The position numbers were made by a program, and so were the translations under genes. Under the pieces are notes generated by a model. It was not told the DNA's origin. It searched no databases and worked only from the letters and a program-made list of their open reading frames with translations. From a virus: a stretch of DNA of 44,304 bases. Of the stretch, positions 7,009-15,138 are shown in pieces; the first letter of the stretch is position 1, and each line of letters begins with the position of its first letter. The DNA is taken from IMG/VR virus record IMGVR_UViG_3300031886_000009, positions 1 through 44,304 of that record, one strand, 5' to 3'.

Positions 7009-7623
7009 ATGGCAGATTTCGTTATAAAACCAGCCGCAGGTGATAATTTAAAGATACAGGACGAAGCCGGAGGGAATGCTATTCAGGTACTGGCTTCCGC
7101 TGATACTAAGATTGGATCACCTTCTGGACAAAATTTAGTATTACAACCTACATCTGGTGATATCGTTTTTAAAGACGATCAAGGAACAGAAAGATTAAAC
7201 ATAGCTGCAACCACAGGACTGACACATTTTTCTAATATGTCGGGCCTTTTTAATTATGGTGTCACAGAAAAGATAGGGACTTCCACAGCAGATGCAACTA
7301 CCTGTACAGTAGACTTGGCAACAGGAAATTTTTTTGAATGGGACTTAACAGGGACTATAACTACATTCACAATAAATAATACAAGTCAAACAGCAAACCA
7401 AGTATCCAACTTTGTGTTGAAAGTAAAACAACACGCTTCTTCTCTTTATGATTTTACTTGGGCAACAATTGTATCTAATGGAACAAACATTGATTGGCCC
7501 GGAGGTATTGGTGATGCCCCGGAAATTAGCCAAGTTGCGAATGCAGTAGATATAATGACATTCACAACCTTTGATAATGGCACTACTTGGTATGGGGCTA
7601 CTTTAGGAACTGAATTTGGATAA
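7009..7623 (+). CDS. Putative fibre-associated beta-structured protein (204 aa)
   Basis: I do not recognise a named family. The N-terminal half (residues about 5-60: KIQDEAGGNAIQVLAS, IGSPSGQNLVLQPTSGD) has the short repeats with Gly and Asp turns seen in phage fibre shaft segments. The C-terminal half is Thr/Asn-rich and beta-rich. It starts at an ATG with AAAGGA 6 nt upstream and lies between the fibre chaperone and the glycine-rich adhesin, so a part in the host-recognition apparatus is likely. It could instead be a head or tail decoration protein. Confidence 0.6.
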   Translation: MADFVIKPAAGDNLKIQDEAGGNAIQVLASADTKIGSPSGQNLVLQPTSGDIVFKDDQGTERLNIAATTGLTHFSNMSGLFNYGVTEKIGTSTADATTCTVDLATGNFFEWDLTGTITTFTINNTSQTANQVSNFVLKVKQHASSLYDFTWATIVSNGTNIDWPGGIGDAPEISQVANAVDIMTFTTFDNGTTWYGATLGTEFG

Positions 7624-7632
7624 AAAATAAAA

Positions 7633-8400
7633 ATGCTAATTAGAAATATAAACTCCAAACACAATTACGTTAACGCAATTGATGCATCTGGTGGGGATGA
7701 TATACGAACCTATGGTGCGTATAAATCTCATACGTTTACAACTAGTGGAACTTTCACAACTACCGCAGGACTAATGGACATCCTTATAGTAGGAGGAGGA
7801 GGTGGTGGAGGTTCTGGATTTATGGCTCATGGTGGAGGAGGCGGTGCTGGGGGTTTAATAGAGTATCTTCAAGAATCTATGTCCGCAGGAAGTTATACAA
7901 TCGTAATTGGGAATTATGGGAATGGTGCTTGGCAAAGTGGGCAAGGAGACGAAGGAGGAGATGGTTCAAATACAACTTTCACAGGTCTAACTACAATGAA
8001 TGGCGGTGGCGGTGGTGGTACGGCTGGCACTAACGATAATGGGCGGCCTAGTCCCGGTAATGGTTCTGGAGGTGGATCAGATTCTTGGGGAGGCACTGGT
8101 GGTTCTAGTGGTGCTTATGGGAATGATGGTGGTGGAGGTCAATCTGCTCAGGACGGAGGTGGTGGTGGTGGTGTTACCTCTGCTGGTGGTAATGGAACTG
8201 CTGGTTCTGGAAAAACCAATAATTGGAGTACAGGGAGTAATATAACTTATGCTGCTGGTGGAACTGGTGGTGCTGGTGGGCCAAATAACGATAATGCTGC
8301 TGCCAATACTGGTAATGGTGGTGGTGGTGGCGATGGGGATTATTGGAATAACGGAGGCCATGGTGGTTCTGGAATAGTTGTAATTAGGTATCTAGCATAA
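7633..8400 (+). CDS. Glycine-rich adhesin-like protein (tail tip)
   Basis: A 255-aa protein whose first 60 residues read HTFTTSGTFTTTAGLMD and then ILIVGGGGGGG, the entry motif of glycine-rich phage surface domains (Gly_rich family). The rest consists of GGGGG, GGTGG and GNGSGGG runs separated by short variable loops and ends in GGSGIVVIRYLA. In T-even phages the gp38 adhesin uses glycine-rich sandwiches with variable loops to choose the receptor, so a receptor-binding role is a fair inference. The ribosome-binding site is weak (GGATAAAAAATAAAA). GGT runs near 8158-8174 could expand or contract in frame. Confidence 0.7.
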   Translation: MLIRNINSKHNYVNAIDASGGDDIRTYGAYKSHTFTTSGTFTTTAGLMDILIVGGGGGGGSGFMAHGGGGGAGGLIEYLQESMSAGSYTIVIGNYGNGAWQSGQGDEGGDGSNTTFTGLTTMNGGGGGGTAGTNDNGRPSPGNGSGGGSDSWGGTGGSSGAYGNDGGGGQSAQDGGGGGGVTSAGGNGTAGSGKTNNWSTGSNITYAAGGTGGAGGPNNDNAAANTGNGGGGGDGDYWNNGGHGGSGIVVIRYLA

Positions 8401-8417
8401 AGAATAAAGGATAAAAT

Positions 8418-8729
8418 ATGGCAAATTTTTGTGAGATAAATAGTGACAACATTGTACAACAGGTGATTGTTGCCAACCAATCATTTATAGATTCTGGTGC
8501 AATGGGGGATAGTGCTAATTGGGTAGAAGGAAATGGAGGCATTGAAAGCACATACGATAAAACGAATGATGTTTTTATAAGACCAAAACCTTTCCCAAGC
8601 TGGACACTAGATGCTTCATTTGTCTGGCAACCTCCTAAAGCAGCTCCTGCTGGATCAAATGTAAAAGATGGTAAGGGGTATAAATGGGAGGAAGATTCAC
8701 AATTATGGGTTGAATTAGTCAAACCATAA
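8418..8729 (+). CDS. Small fibre-cluster protein (103 aa), function unknown
   Basis: The layout (MANFCEINSDNIVQQVIVAN at the start, FIRPKPFPSWTLD in the middle, YKWEEDSQLW at the end) resembles small proteins often encoded next to fibre genes in marine phages. They seem to be structural or fibre-linked, but the role is not known. An AAAGGA ribosome-binding site lies 7 nt upstream of the ATG, and the gene follows the glycine-rich adhesin after 17 nt. It is the last gene of the host-recognition cluster before the lysis genes. Confidence 0.65.
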   Translation: MANFCEINSDNIVQQVIVANQSFIDSGAMGDSANWVEGNGGIESTYDKTNDVFIRPKPFPSWTLDASFVWQPPKAAPAGSNVKDGKGYKWEEDSQLWVELVKP

Positions 8730-8745
8730 CGGACAAAAGTGTCCG
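8730..8745 (+). other. Hairpin after the fibre cluster
   Basis: CGGACA-AAAG-TGTCCG is a perfect 6-bp stem directly after a stop codon and before the lysis genes. No T tract follows, so if it ends or processes transcripts it does so weakly or with Rho. Confidence 0.35.
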
Positions 8746-8796
8746 AATACTACATTGAAAATTAGAACCCTAACTCCTAAATTACAAGGATGATGA

Positions 8797-9228
8797 ATGA
8801 CATTTATAAAAAAGTATTTAAAGGAAATATTAATATTTCTATCCATTGCCTTGTTGGTGGGGGTTGTATTCGTTTCTCTGCCTCACAAACCCAAAGCGGA
8901 GCCGCCTAATTTTGACCAACATAGTTACCGGATTTCACCGCATAAAGTCGAGGAAAAGAGTAATGTAAACACGGCAGTAGATGACGTAATTAATCTTATT
9001 TTAAAACAAGGCTTTGCTGGTGCAATCATAGTTTGCTTGGGTCTTTGGACGTTTCGTACAGACAAACTGAACCGGGCAATGCAGAAAGAGAATATTGAAA
9101 AGTTCGTAGAAATTTCGGGGGAGTGTTCTGGTCACATGGCTTCTGTATCCGCAAGATTGGAAAACATTGAGCGTGAGATAGAGTCATCGAAGCAACTTGA
9201 AATGCTTCAGGCAACAAGGAAGGGGTAG
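8797..9228 (+). CDS. Membrane protein of the lysis region (holin or inner spanin candidate)
   Basis: 143 aa with hydrophobic segments at residues about 10-28 and 72-87 and a charged, coiled-coil-prone C-terminus (residues 88-143). A single N-terminal helix plus coiled coil overlapping a lipoprotein gene would suit an inner-membrane spanin (Rz type). Two helices would suit a holin or another membrane protein. It overlaps the start of the lipoprotein gene by 32 nt in a different frame, like embedded Rz/Rz1 pairs. AAGGATGATGA gives a ribosome-binding site. No sequence motif decides between the roles. Confidence 0.55.
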   Translation: MTFIKKYLKEILIFLSIALLVGVVFVSLPHKPKAEPPNFDQHSYRISPHKVEEKSNVNTAVDDVINLILKQGFAGAIIVCLGLWTFRTDKLNRAMQKENIEKFVEISGECSGHMASVSARLENIEREIESSKQLEMLQATRKG

Positions 9229-9382
9229 TATTAGACTGTTGCTGGCAATCATTTTTTTAACAGGGTGTTCAGGTACACCCATTTCACCGGGTCTAGGCCA
9301 TTGGATTGATACTTACCCGAGTGATGTTTCAATCTGGCAATGTGTAGAGCCTTTTAAACCATACAAGAATACGGAGTGTTAA
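9197..9382 (+). CDS. Small lipoprotein, outer-membrane spanin (Rz1-like) candidate
   Basis: 61 aa with a basic start, a hydrophobic stretch (IRLLLAIIFLTGC) and a lipobox ending at Cys24, so about 38 residues would remain after lipidation. Short lipoproteins overlapping a membrane-protein gene in a lysis cassette are typically outer-membrane spanins, which join the inner spanin to break the outer membrane. The only in-frame start giving a full signal is TTG at 9197. A strong AAGGAAGGGG site further in (9216-9225) could serve a later non-AUG start. This gene is a main reason to infer a Gram-negative host. Confidence 0.6.
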   Translation: MKCFRQQGRGSIRLLLAIIFLTGCSGTPISPGLGHWIDTYPSDVSIWQCVEPFKPYKNTEC

Positions 9383-9383
9383 T

Positions 9384-9557
9384 ATGCCATTTTTAGTTCC
9401 ATTGATAGGTGGAGTAGTAAAGACAATGTGTATGTCTATGCTGAGTGAAAAATTGCTACAGCAAGTGATATTGATCCTTTTGAAGAGGCTTGTAGAATCT
9501 ACGGAAAATAAAGTCGATGATAAGATTCTGGCAGCCTATGAAAAAAGCATCTCTTAA
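9384..9557 (+). CDS. Small amphipathic protein of the lysis region (57 aa)
   Basis: It begins MPFLVPLIGGVVKTMCMSML and continues with hydrophobic helical segments (LLQQVILILLKRLVES) and a charged end. I recall similar short proteins in phages near endolysin genes, but no function is assigned. Hydrophobicity and position leave a pinholin-like or membrane-associated role open. The ATG follows CGGAGTGTTAAT, so GGAG is a usable ribosome-binding site, and it begins 1 nt after the stop of the lipoprotein gene. Confidence 0.55.
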   Translation: MPFLVPLIGGVVKTMCMSMLSEKLLQQVILILLKRLVESTENKVDDKILAAYEKSIS

Positions 9558-9623
9558 TAGCACCAACAAGGTACTATATTACCCCGAAGAACATTTTTAA
9601 AGATTTTAGCAGGATGGATAACT

Positions 9624-9986
9624 ATGTTAACGTGCAAAAATTTTACAGAAAAAGAGCTTGCTTGTACTCACTGCGGAGAGAATAAATGCCAAGATGAAAT
9701 GGTTACCCTGCTCCAGAAATTAAGAGACGATGTTGGATTTCCTATAAAGATATCAAGCGGTTACAGATGCCCGGCTTGGAATAAATCTGTAGGAGGCCAT
9801 CCTAATTCTTCGCACATGGAGGGGCTTGCAATTGATATCGCCTGTCGGGGCGAAAAAGCATTAAAGATCGTGGAGGCAGGAATTCGGCTCGGTTTTGTTG
9901 GGGTCGGCATCAGCCAGAGAAAAGAAAAGTTTGTACACCTAGATTTAAAACGAACACCAACTCGTAGAATTTGGTCATACAGTTGA
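9624..9986 (+). CDS. Endolysin-type peptidase M15 (D-Ala peptidase fold)
   Basis: 120 aa covering the Peptidase_M15_3 domain and nothing else. SGYRC (45-49), SSHMEGLAIDI (62-72) and FVHLD (103-107) give the expected zinc ligands His64, Asp71 and His105, with Asp107 following in the family H-x-D motif. It should cut peptide cross-bridges of peptidoglycan at the end of infection. A pair of cysteine motifs near residues 14-22 is an extra. There is no signal peptide, so release needs a holin-like partner from the adjacent membrane genes. An AGGATGG ribosome-binding site lies upstream. Confidence 0.85.
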   Translation: MLTCKNFTEKELACTHCGENKCQDEMVTLLQKLRDDVGFPIKISSGYRCPAWNKSVGGHPNSSHMEGLAIDIACRGEKALKIVEAGIRLGFVGVGISQRKEKFVHLDLKRTPTRRIWSYS

Positions 9987-10002
9987 ATTATGGAGATAAC
10001 TT

Positions 10003-10326
10003 TTGAACTTGAGGACAGCGATATTGTTGTTGATTTTGAGCCTGATTTTGGCCCTTCCATCAACTGCGTGGACATCGAAAAAGTACAGTGGACATTTCAA
10101 GACGGAACACATACGAGAGCTATGGCAAGTCTGTTCCATAGCACACCAAAGTATGAATACGCCTCTACACGTTTACCTCAGACTGTGCGATTGTGCGATA
10201 GATGTGATGAGAACATCATTCGATAATGAAAGTTCTATTAGGGGTATGACTCCCAAACAATCGGCAGAATTAGCGGTCCTTGTAAAATTACACTGCAACA
10301 AGTGGAAGTTCGAGTCTTCAAAATAA
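10003..10326 (+). CDS. Secreted small cysteine-containing protein (107 aa)
   Basis: It starts at TTG with GGAG 7 nt upstream and opens with a signal peptide (NLRTAILLLILSLILAL, likely cut after residue 22, PSTA). The mature part has four cysteines including a CDC and ends in a Lys-rich tail. No family is recognised. An overlapping frame from an ATG at 9990 gives an acidic 78-aa product without a ribosome-binding site and is less likely. Location right after the endolysin suggests a periplasmic role late in infection, such as a lysis helper or an exclusion protein. Confidence 0.6.
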   Translation: MNLRTAILLLILSLILALPSTAWTSKKYSGHFKTEHIRELWQVCSIAHQSMNTPLHVYLRLCDCAIDVMRTSFDNESSIRGMTPKQSAELAVLVKLHCNKWKFESSK

Positions 10327-10349
10327 AATACTATCTGGTGAAGACATTA

Positions 10350-10412
10350 ATGAAATACAAAACCAGGGATGGGTATAGAGGGTATATAGTAAAAGTGAGA
10401 GAAGAAAAGTAA
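10350..10412 (+). CDS. Possible 20-aa leader peptide before the large terminase
   Basis: A short reading frame (MKYKTRDGYRGYIVKVREEK) begins 6 nt after GAAG and stops with TAA immediately before the terminase ATG. The spacing suggests translational coupling, or simply chance. Its end contains the purine-rich GAGAGAAGAAAAG that serves the terminase as ribosome-binding site. Confidence 0.3.
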   Translation: MKYKTRDGYRGYIVKVREEK

Positions 10413-11987
10413 ATGGCAGAAGAACTAAGTAAGCTAGAGGAAATTGACAGACAGCTTCAAGCAGCTAAACGTCAAAAATTAGCACTTGAGTGCAAAACAG
10501 AATTCCTCAAGTTTGTTAAATTCACAATGCCAAAGGTCAGTGACCCTAATAATATTGAGGAATCAGTATTCAAGGATGCAAGGCATCACCGGGCGATTGC
10601 TTTAGCTCTGGAGAAGGTGGCGAGAGGTAAGATAAAAAGGCTTATAGTAACGCTGCCGCCCAGACATGGAAAGTCAGAGATGATTTCAAGAAGATTCATT
10701 CCCTGGCTCATGGGGAAGGACCCATATAAATCTATCATTTTTGCAACATACAATGAAGATTTTGCACAGGATTTTGGAGCAGATTGCAGAGCTATCATGG
10801 AAGCTCCGCAATTTAAGCAAGTCTTTCCTAAATTTAAGTTCCGTCAAGGGGGTGCTTCTAAAAGTCGTATTCAGACTGATAATGGTGGTATGTCAGTTTT
10901 TGTTGGTCGTGGTGGCTCTATCACTGGTCGTGGGGGAGACATCCTTATCGTGGATGATCCGATTAAAGACTCCGTGGAGGCAATGTCTCCAACGCTTAGA
11001 GAAAATCTTTGGTCATGGTTCACCCAAGTATTTATGACTCGACTAATGACTGAAAAGTCAAAAGTTGTGATTGTAACGACAAGGTGGCATGAAGATGATT
11101 TAGTAGGAAGATTGACTGATCCAATGAATCCGCATTTTACAGAAGCGGAATGCAGTAAGTGGAAGATCATTAATTTGCCAGCATTCGCTGGAGATAATGA
11201 TCCCCTAAAGCGAAAGGAGGGTGAGGTACTCTGGCCTGAGAGGTTCAATAAGGATTTCTTGGAAGCCCAAAGAAACTTGGACTCACGGGGTTTTTCTGCA
11301 CTGTACCAGCAACAGCCAAGTCCTGAAGATGGGGATTTATTCCAGAGAGAGAACATACAGTATTATGAAAAAAGGAACCTTCCGGGGAGTTTAAGAATTT
11401 ATGCTGCTTCTGATCACGCTGTTGGTATTGACAAAACAAGGCACGATTTAACTTGTCTTTTAGTTGTTGGAGTTGATGACAACGAGGATATTTATTTAAT
11501 TGACTGCTGGTGGGCAAGACAGCCTTCAGACGTAGTTGTCAGGGCAATGTTGGAGTTCATGAATCGCCATAAACCTTTGATCTGGTGGGCAGAAAAAGGC
11601 CACATTACAAAGGCAATCGGGCCGTTCCTGCGTAAGCGGATGTATGAAACCTCCACCCATTGCAGAATTGAAGAAGTAACTCCAGTTGCTAATAAGGTAC
11701 AAAGATCACAGTCGATTATCGGACGGATGGCAATGAAGAAGGTTTTCTTCCCCAAAGTCAGTCCTTGGAGTGGTAAGGCAGTAGATGAAGTATTAAAATT
11801 TCCAAACAGCCGTCACGATGATTTTGTGGATACTCTTTCTTGGATAGGTATGGGATTAGGACAATTACATTCACCATCGGCCCCGGCTAGAAAAAATCTT
11901 TTCCCTAAATTTAAGAGTCTTGAGTGGGTAAGATGGCAATCAGATTTAGACAAAAGAAACTTAAAATCACTATCATCAGGTTTTTAA
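10413..11987 (+). CDS. terL: Terminase large subunit
   Basis: 524 aa. The packaging ATPase has a Walker A-type loop LPPRHGKSE (81-89) and Walker B DILIVDD (176-182). The C-terminal RNase H-like nuclease shows its first acid in SDHAVGID (Asp334) and a late acidic pair in RHDDFVDTL (Asp469, Asp470). It cuts concatemeric phage DNA and pumps it into the procapsid through the portal encoded next. The stop codon directly abuts the portal ATG. The matching small subunit is far upstream at 2599. Length and motif order are normal. Confidence 0.95.
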   Translation: MAEELSKLEEIDRQLQAAKRQKLALECKTEFLKFVKFTMPKVSDPNNIEESVFKDARHHRAIALALEKVARGKIKRLIVTLPPRHGKSEMISRRFIPWLMGKDPYKSIIFATYNEDFAQDFGADCRAIMEAPQFKQVFPKFKFRQGGASKSRIQTDNGGMSVFVGRGGSITGRGGDILIVDDPIKDSVEAMSPTLRENLWSWFTQVFMTRLMTEKSKVVIVTTRWHEDDLVGRLTDPMNPHFTEAECSKWKIINLPAFAGDNDPLKRKEGEVLWPERFNKDFLEAQRNLDSRGFSALYQQQPSPEDGDLFQRENIQYYEKRNLPGSLRIYAASDHAVGIDKTRHDLTCLLVVGVDDNEDIYLIDCWWARQPSDVVVRAMLEFMNRHKPLIWWAEKGHITKAIGPFLRKRMYETSTHCRIEEVTPVANKVQRSQSIIGRMAMKKVFFPKVSPWSGKAVDEVLKFPNSRHDDFVDTLSWIGMGLGQLHSPSAPARKNLFPKFKSLEWVRWQSDLDKRNLKSLSSGF

Positions 11988-14075
11988 ATGATTGAAATTG
12001 AACAAGCAGTTGGAGTGGAAATTGTCGAAGAGGAAGACAAGGAACCAACGTTGCGTAGGGAAGCACTCGTAACTCTCTTAGTTGACCGGGTGAAAGCGGC
12101 AAAAGAATACCACTCTAAAGCCTTTAAACAAATGAAGGTTGACATGGATGCAGTATCCAAAGGATATTCCGGCAACAACTGGGGTGATGATAGATACGTT
12201 GCAAATATCCTCCAGAGACACGTTGCCCAGCGAACCTCGGCCTTATACGCAAAGAACCCTAAACCCGTTGCTACCAGACGGAAACGTATGGATTATACAG
12301 TCTGGGATGGTGAGGAAGAAAGTATGGCAAAGGCTCTAAGCGTTGTAACTAAATTACAGATGCAAGGGGGGGAACCCGATCCGCAAGCACAGGCAATTAT
12401 AGATGATCGTGCCAAAGTGAAGGCTGAACGTAATCGAATGGATAAAGTTGCTAGATGCATGGAAATGCTCTTTGAATATTTTATGGCAGAGCAACACCCA
12501 ACATTTAAGAGCCAAATGAAGGCTCTGGTTCGCAGGGTGATAACAACGTCTGTAGGATATGTTAAAGTTGGATACCAGAGAGACGTTGACAGGTTGCCGG
12601 ATATTTCTTCTAAAATGAGTGATGTCCAAGCACAGGTCGATCACCTCCGAAGAATAGCAAGTGAAGCAGAGAAGGGAGATATTGAACAGGATGATGCAGA
12701 AATGGAGGAGCTTATGCTTTCCCTTGAAGCATTACAGAATGAACCTATGTCAATTATTCAGGAGGGCTTGGTATTCGATTTCCCAGAATGCGATTCCATT
12801 ATAGTTGATCCCATGTGCCGTTTACTGCGTGGATTTGTTGGAGCAAGTTGGGTTGCACATGAGATGTATTTGTCAACTGAAGAGATAAAAGAAATTTATG
12901 ATGTTGATGTGCAGGATAATTATCTATCGTATGATATGAAAGGGAACCAAACTGGTGTAAAGGCAGGACAGTCCAACTATAACTACTTTGGTAACAATGC
13001 AGGGAACGTTAGGGATGGCCTTGCTCTAGTCTGGGAAATATATGATAAGAACGCAGGATTATTGTATGTTGTGTGCGATGGACATAACGATTTTCTAAAG
13101 GAACCAGAAGCACCACCAATAAAGTTAGAGACGTTCTGGCCTTTCTTCGCATTGTCATTCAACGAGATTGAACACAAAGACTTACTTTATCCTCCAAGTG
13201 ACATTAAACTTCTTGCCCCAATGCAACATGAATACAACAGGGCCAGACAAGGATTAAGGGAACATAGACGGGCTAATAGGCCAAAATATGCTGTACCAGC
13301 AGGGATGTTAGAACAAGAGGATAAGGATAAATTAAAAGACCCTCCTGCGAATTCAGTTTTGGAATTACAGGCGTTAGTCGCAGGGCAGAAGGTAGATGAC
13401 GTATTACAGCCCGTAAAACAAATCGGCATTGATCCTAACCTGTATGAAGTACGAACTATATTTGATGATGTCCAACTTGTAGTCGGTCAGCAAGAGGCTA
13501 ATTTCGGTCAGGTTTCTAAAGGAACTGCAACTGAAACCTCTATTGCGGAATCATCCAGAATGTCTGCTATTGGCGCAAACATCGATGATCTTGACAGTTT
13601 CATGTCAGAAATAACGAGAGCTGCCGGACAAGTTTTACTTCTAGAAATGTCTAAAGAAGAAGTTGTAGCAATCTGTGGCCCGGGGGCAGTCTGGCCTGAG
13701 TTTAAGAAAGAAGATGTACTGAATGAAATTTATTTACAGATAGAAGCAGGAAGTACAGGCAAACCAAACAAAGCAGCAGAACTGCAAAACATAGAAAGAA
13801 TTATTCCATTCCTGATCCAGATTCCCGGTATTGATCCAAAGTTCCTTGGAAAAGAGTTGCTCAAGCGTTTGGATGACAAAATGGATTTAACAGAAGCAAT
13901 TATAGATAAGTTGCCTTCAATCGTTGCTCAAAATATGATGCAAGGTGCAAAGGCTCAAGCGCAGGGTAGAGGGGGGAAAGCTCCTCCTGAAGCGCAAGGT
14001 GGTCAGGGGGGTAATAATGCTCCGCTGCCACGTTCCACTGGTGGTGGTAAACCACAAGTTGGGATGAATGTTTAA
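11988..14075 (+). CDS. Portal protein
   Basis: 695 aa, in the position between the large terminase and the scaffold where the portal is found. Its size is closer to P22-type portals than to the shorter T7 type. Residues about 40-75 (KGYSGNNWGDDRYVANILQR), the central segment VFDFPECDSIIVDP (near 265) and a long helical C-terminus fit the portal fold. Twelve copies form the DNA channel and the head-tail joint. The tail after residue 650 is Gly/Gln-rich and probably flexible. No frameshift or missing part is seen. Confidence 0.85.
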   Translation: MIEIEQAVGVEIVEEEDKEPTLRREALVTLLVDRVKAAKEYHSKAFKQMKVDMDAVSKGYSGNNWGDDRYVANILQRHVAQRTSALYAKNPKPVATRRKRMDYTVWDGEEESMAKALSVVTKLQMQGGEPDPQAQAIIDDRAKVKAERNRMDKVARCMEMLFEYFMAEQHPTFKSQMKALVRRVITTSVGYVKVGYQRDVDRLPDISSKMSDVQAQVDHLRRIASEAEKGDIEQDDAEMEELMLSLEALQNEPMSIIQEGLVFDFPECDSIIVDPMCRLLRGFVGASWVAHEMYLSTEEIKEIYDVDVQDNYLSYDMKGNQTGVKAGQSNYNYFGNNAGNVRDGLALVWEIYDKNAGLLYVVCDGHNDFLKEPEAPPIKLETFWPFFALSFNEIEHKDLLYPPSDIKLLAPMQHEYNRARQGLREHRRANRPKYAVPAGMLEQEDKDKLKDPPANSVLELQALVAGQKVDDVLQPVKQIGIDPNLYEVRTIFDDVQLVVGQQEANFGQVSKGTATETSIAESSRMSAIGANIDDLDSFMSEITRAAGQVLLLEMSKEEVVAICGPGAVWPEFKKEDVLNEIYLQIEAGSTGKPNKAAELQNIERIIPFLIQIPGIDPKFLGKELLKRLDDKMDLTEAIIDKLPSIVAQNMMQGAKAQAQGRGGKAPPEAQGGQGGNNAPLPRSTGGGKPQVGMNV

Positions 14076-14096
14076 CAATTAATCAAAGGACGTATC

Positions 14097-15098
14097 ATGG
14101 CAGAAGAAGAGCCGCAGGAAGCAGAATCGTCCACTGCTTCTGAAGAAAATATTATAGACGAGTCTACCACAGAAGTTGCGGAAGACACGGCATCCCCGTC
14201 AGATGCCACGGAAGTGGAAGCAGAAGCCGAAACAGAAACTTTAGAGAGTGTAGTGCAAGATGCGCTAGGTCCTTTAGAGGATGATCCTGTTAAGGAAGAA
14301 GCGGAAGCTACTGAAGAGACAGAAGTCACGGAACCAATTGAAGCCTCGGAAGAAACACCATCGGAGGACTACAAAGACGTTCCATTTAATAAACATCCAC
14401 GTTTTCGGAGTCTCGTAGCCGAAAAGAACGAGCTTAAAGAAACAACGGCAAAACTTCAAAATGATTCGGAGCAGTATGCCAAGATTACAGATTTTATAGA
14501 GAAGAATAACTTAACTGCAAAGGATAGCGTTGAGGGATTCAAGATAATGGCTGCGATTAGAAATAATCCAGACTTAGCCTATAAAATGCTGGGTCATCAC
14601 ATAAAGAATGTGATTAAAGTTACTGGGAGGAGTTTACCAGAAGACATCCAAAATAAGGTGGATGACGGGTTTCTTGATGAGGATGCGGCAAAAGAGTTAA
14701 GCCAGACAAGAGCAAAACTAGCAAGGGTACAAAACCAACGTAAAATTGACCATGCTAGGAACCAGAAGCTACATACTCGGAATCAGAGTGATATGCTGAC
14801 GGGTGCTTTGCAAACGTGGGGTGAAAACACTTTAGCTAAAGATGTTGATTTTAGTCTCAAACAACCAGAATTTAATGATCGTGTAGTTGCGCTGGTTAAT
14901 GAGCGTGGACAGCCTCAAAGCCAAGCAGAAGTATTAAGTCTTGTAGAAGATGCTTATGCAACTGTTAATGAAAGGTTTAAGGCTAGATTACCTCAACCAA
15001 GTGCAATGAAGACGGCAACAGGTGGTAAACTTAGTGGAACTCCTGTAGTGGAGCCTGTCTCTTTAAGAGATGCAATAACGCAGTCCCTGAACCAGTAA
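14097..15098 (+). CDS. Scaffolding protein
   Basis: 333 aa. Residues 1-95 are extremely acidic and Thr/Ser-rich. A conserved block follows (FNKHPRFRSLVAEKNELKE, about 98-117), with helical coiled-coil sequence after that and a short basic C-terminus. This composition and its place immediately before the major capsid gene identify the internal scaffold around which the coat protein assembles and which then leaves. GGACGTATC upstream gives only a modest ribosome-binding site. Confidence 0.8.
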   Translation: MAEEEPQEAESSTASEENIIDESTTEVAEDTASPSDATEVEAEAETETLESVVQDALGPLEDDPVKEEAEATEETEVTEPIEASEETPSEDYKDVPFNKHPRFRSLVAEKNELKETTAKLQNDSEQYAKITDFIEKNNLTAKDSVEGFKIMAAIRNNPDLAYKMLGHHIKNVIKVTGRSLPEDIQNKVDDGFLDEDAAKELSQTRAKLARVQNQRKIDHARNQKLHTRNQSDMLTGALQTWGENTLAKDVDFSLKQPEFNDRVVALVNERGQPQSQAEVLSLVEDAYATVNERFKARLPQPSAMKTATGGKLSGTPVVEPVSLRDAITQSLNQ

Positions 15099-15138
15099 AA
15101 CTACATTGCGGAGTTTCTCTATAATATAAGGAGAAAAC

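Noticed and set aside
8077-8361. Ser/Thr-rich minus-strand frame opposite the glycine-rich gene
   Set aside because: It is the complement of GGT/GGA codon runs and has no start signals.
3294-8400. Diversity-generating retroelement acting on the fibre genes
   Set aside because: No reverse transcriptase and no template/variable repeat pair was found.
9990-10226. Alternative 78-aa acidic frame overlapping the secreted protein gene
   Set aside because: No ribosome-binding site, no known pattern, and the overlapping TTG frame has a ribosome-binding site and a clean signal peptide.
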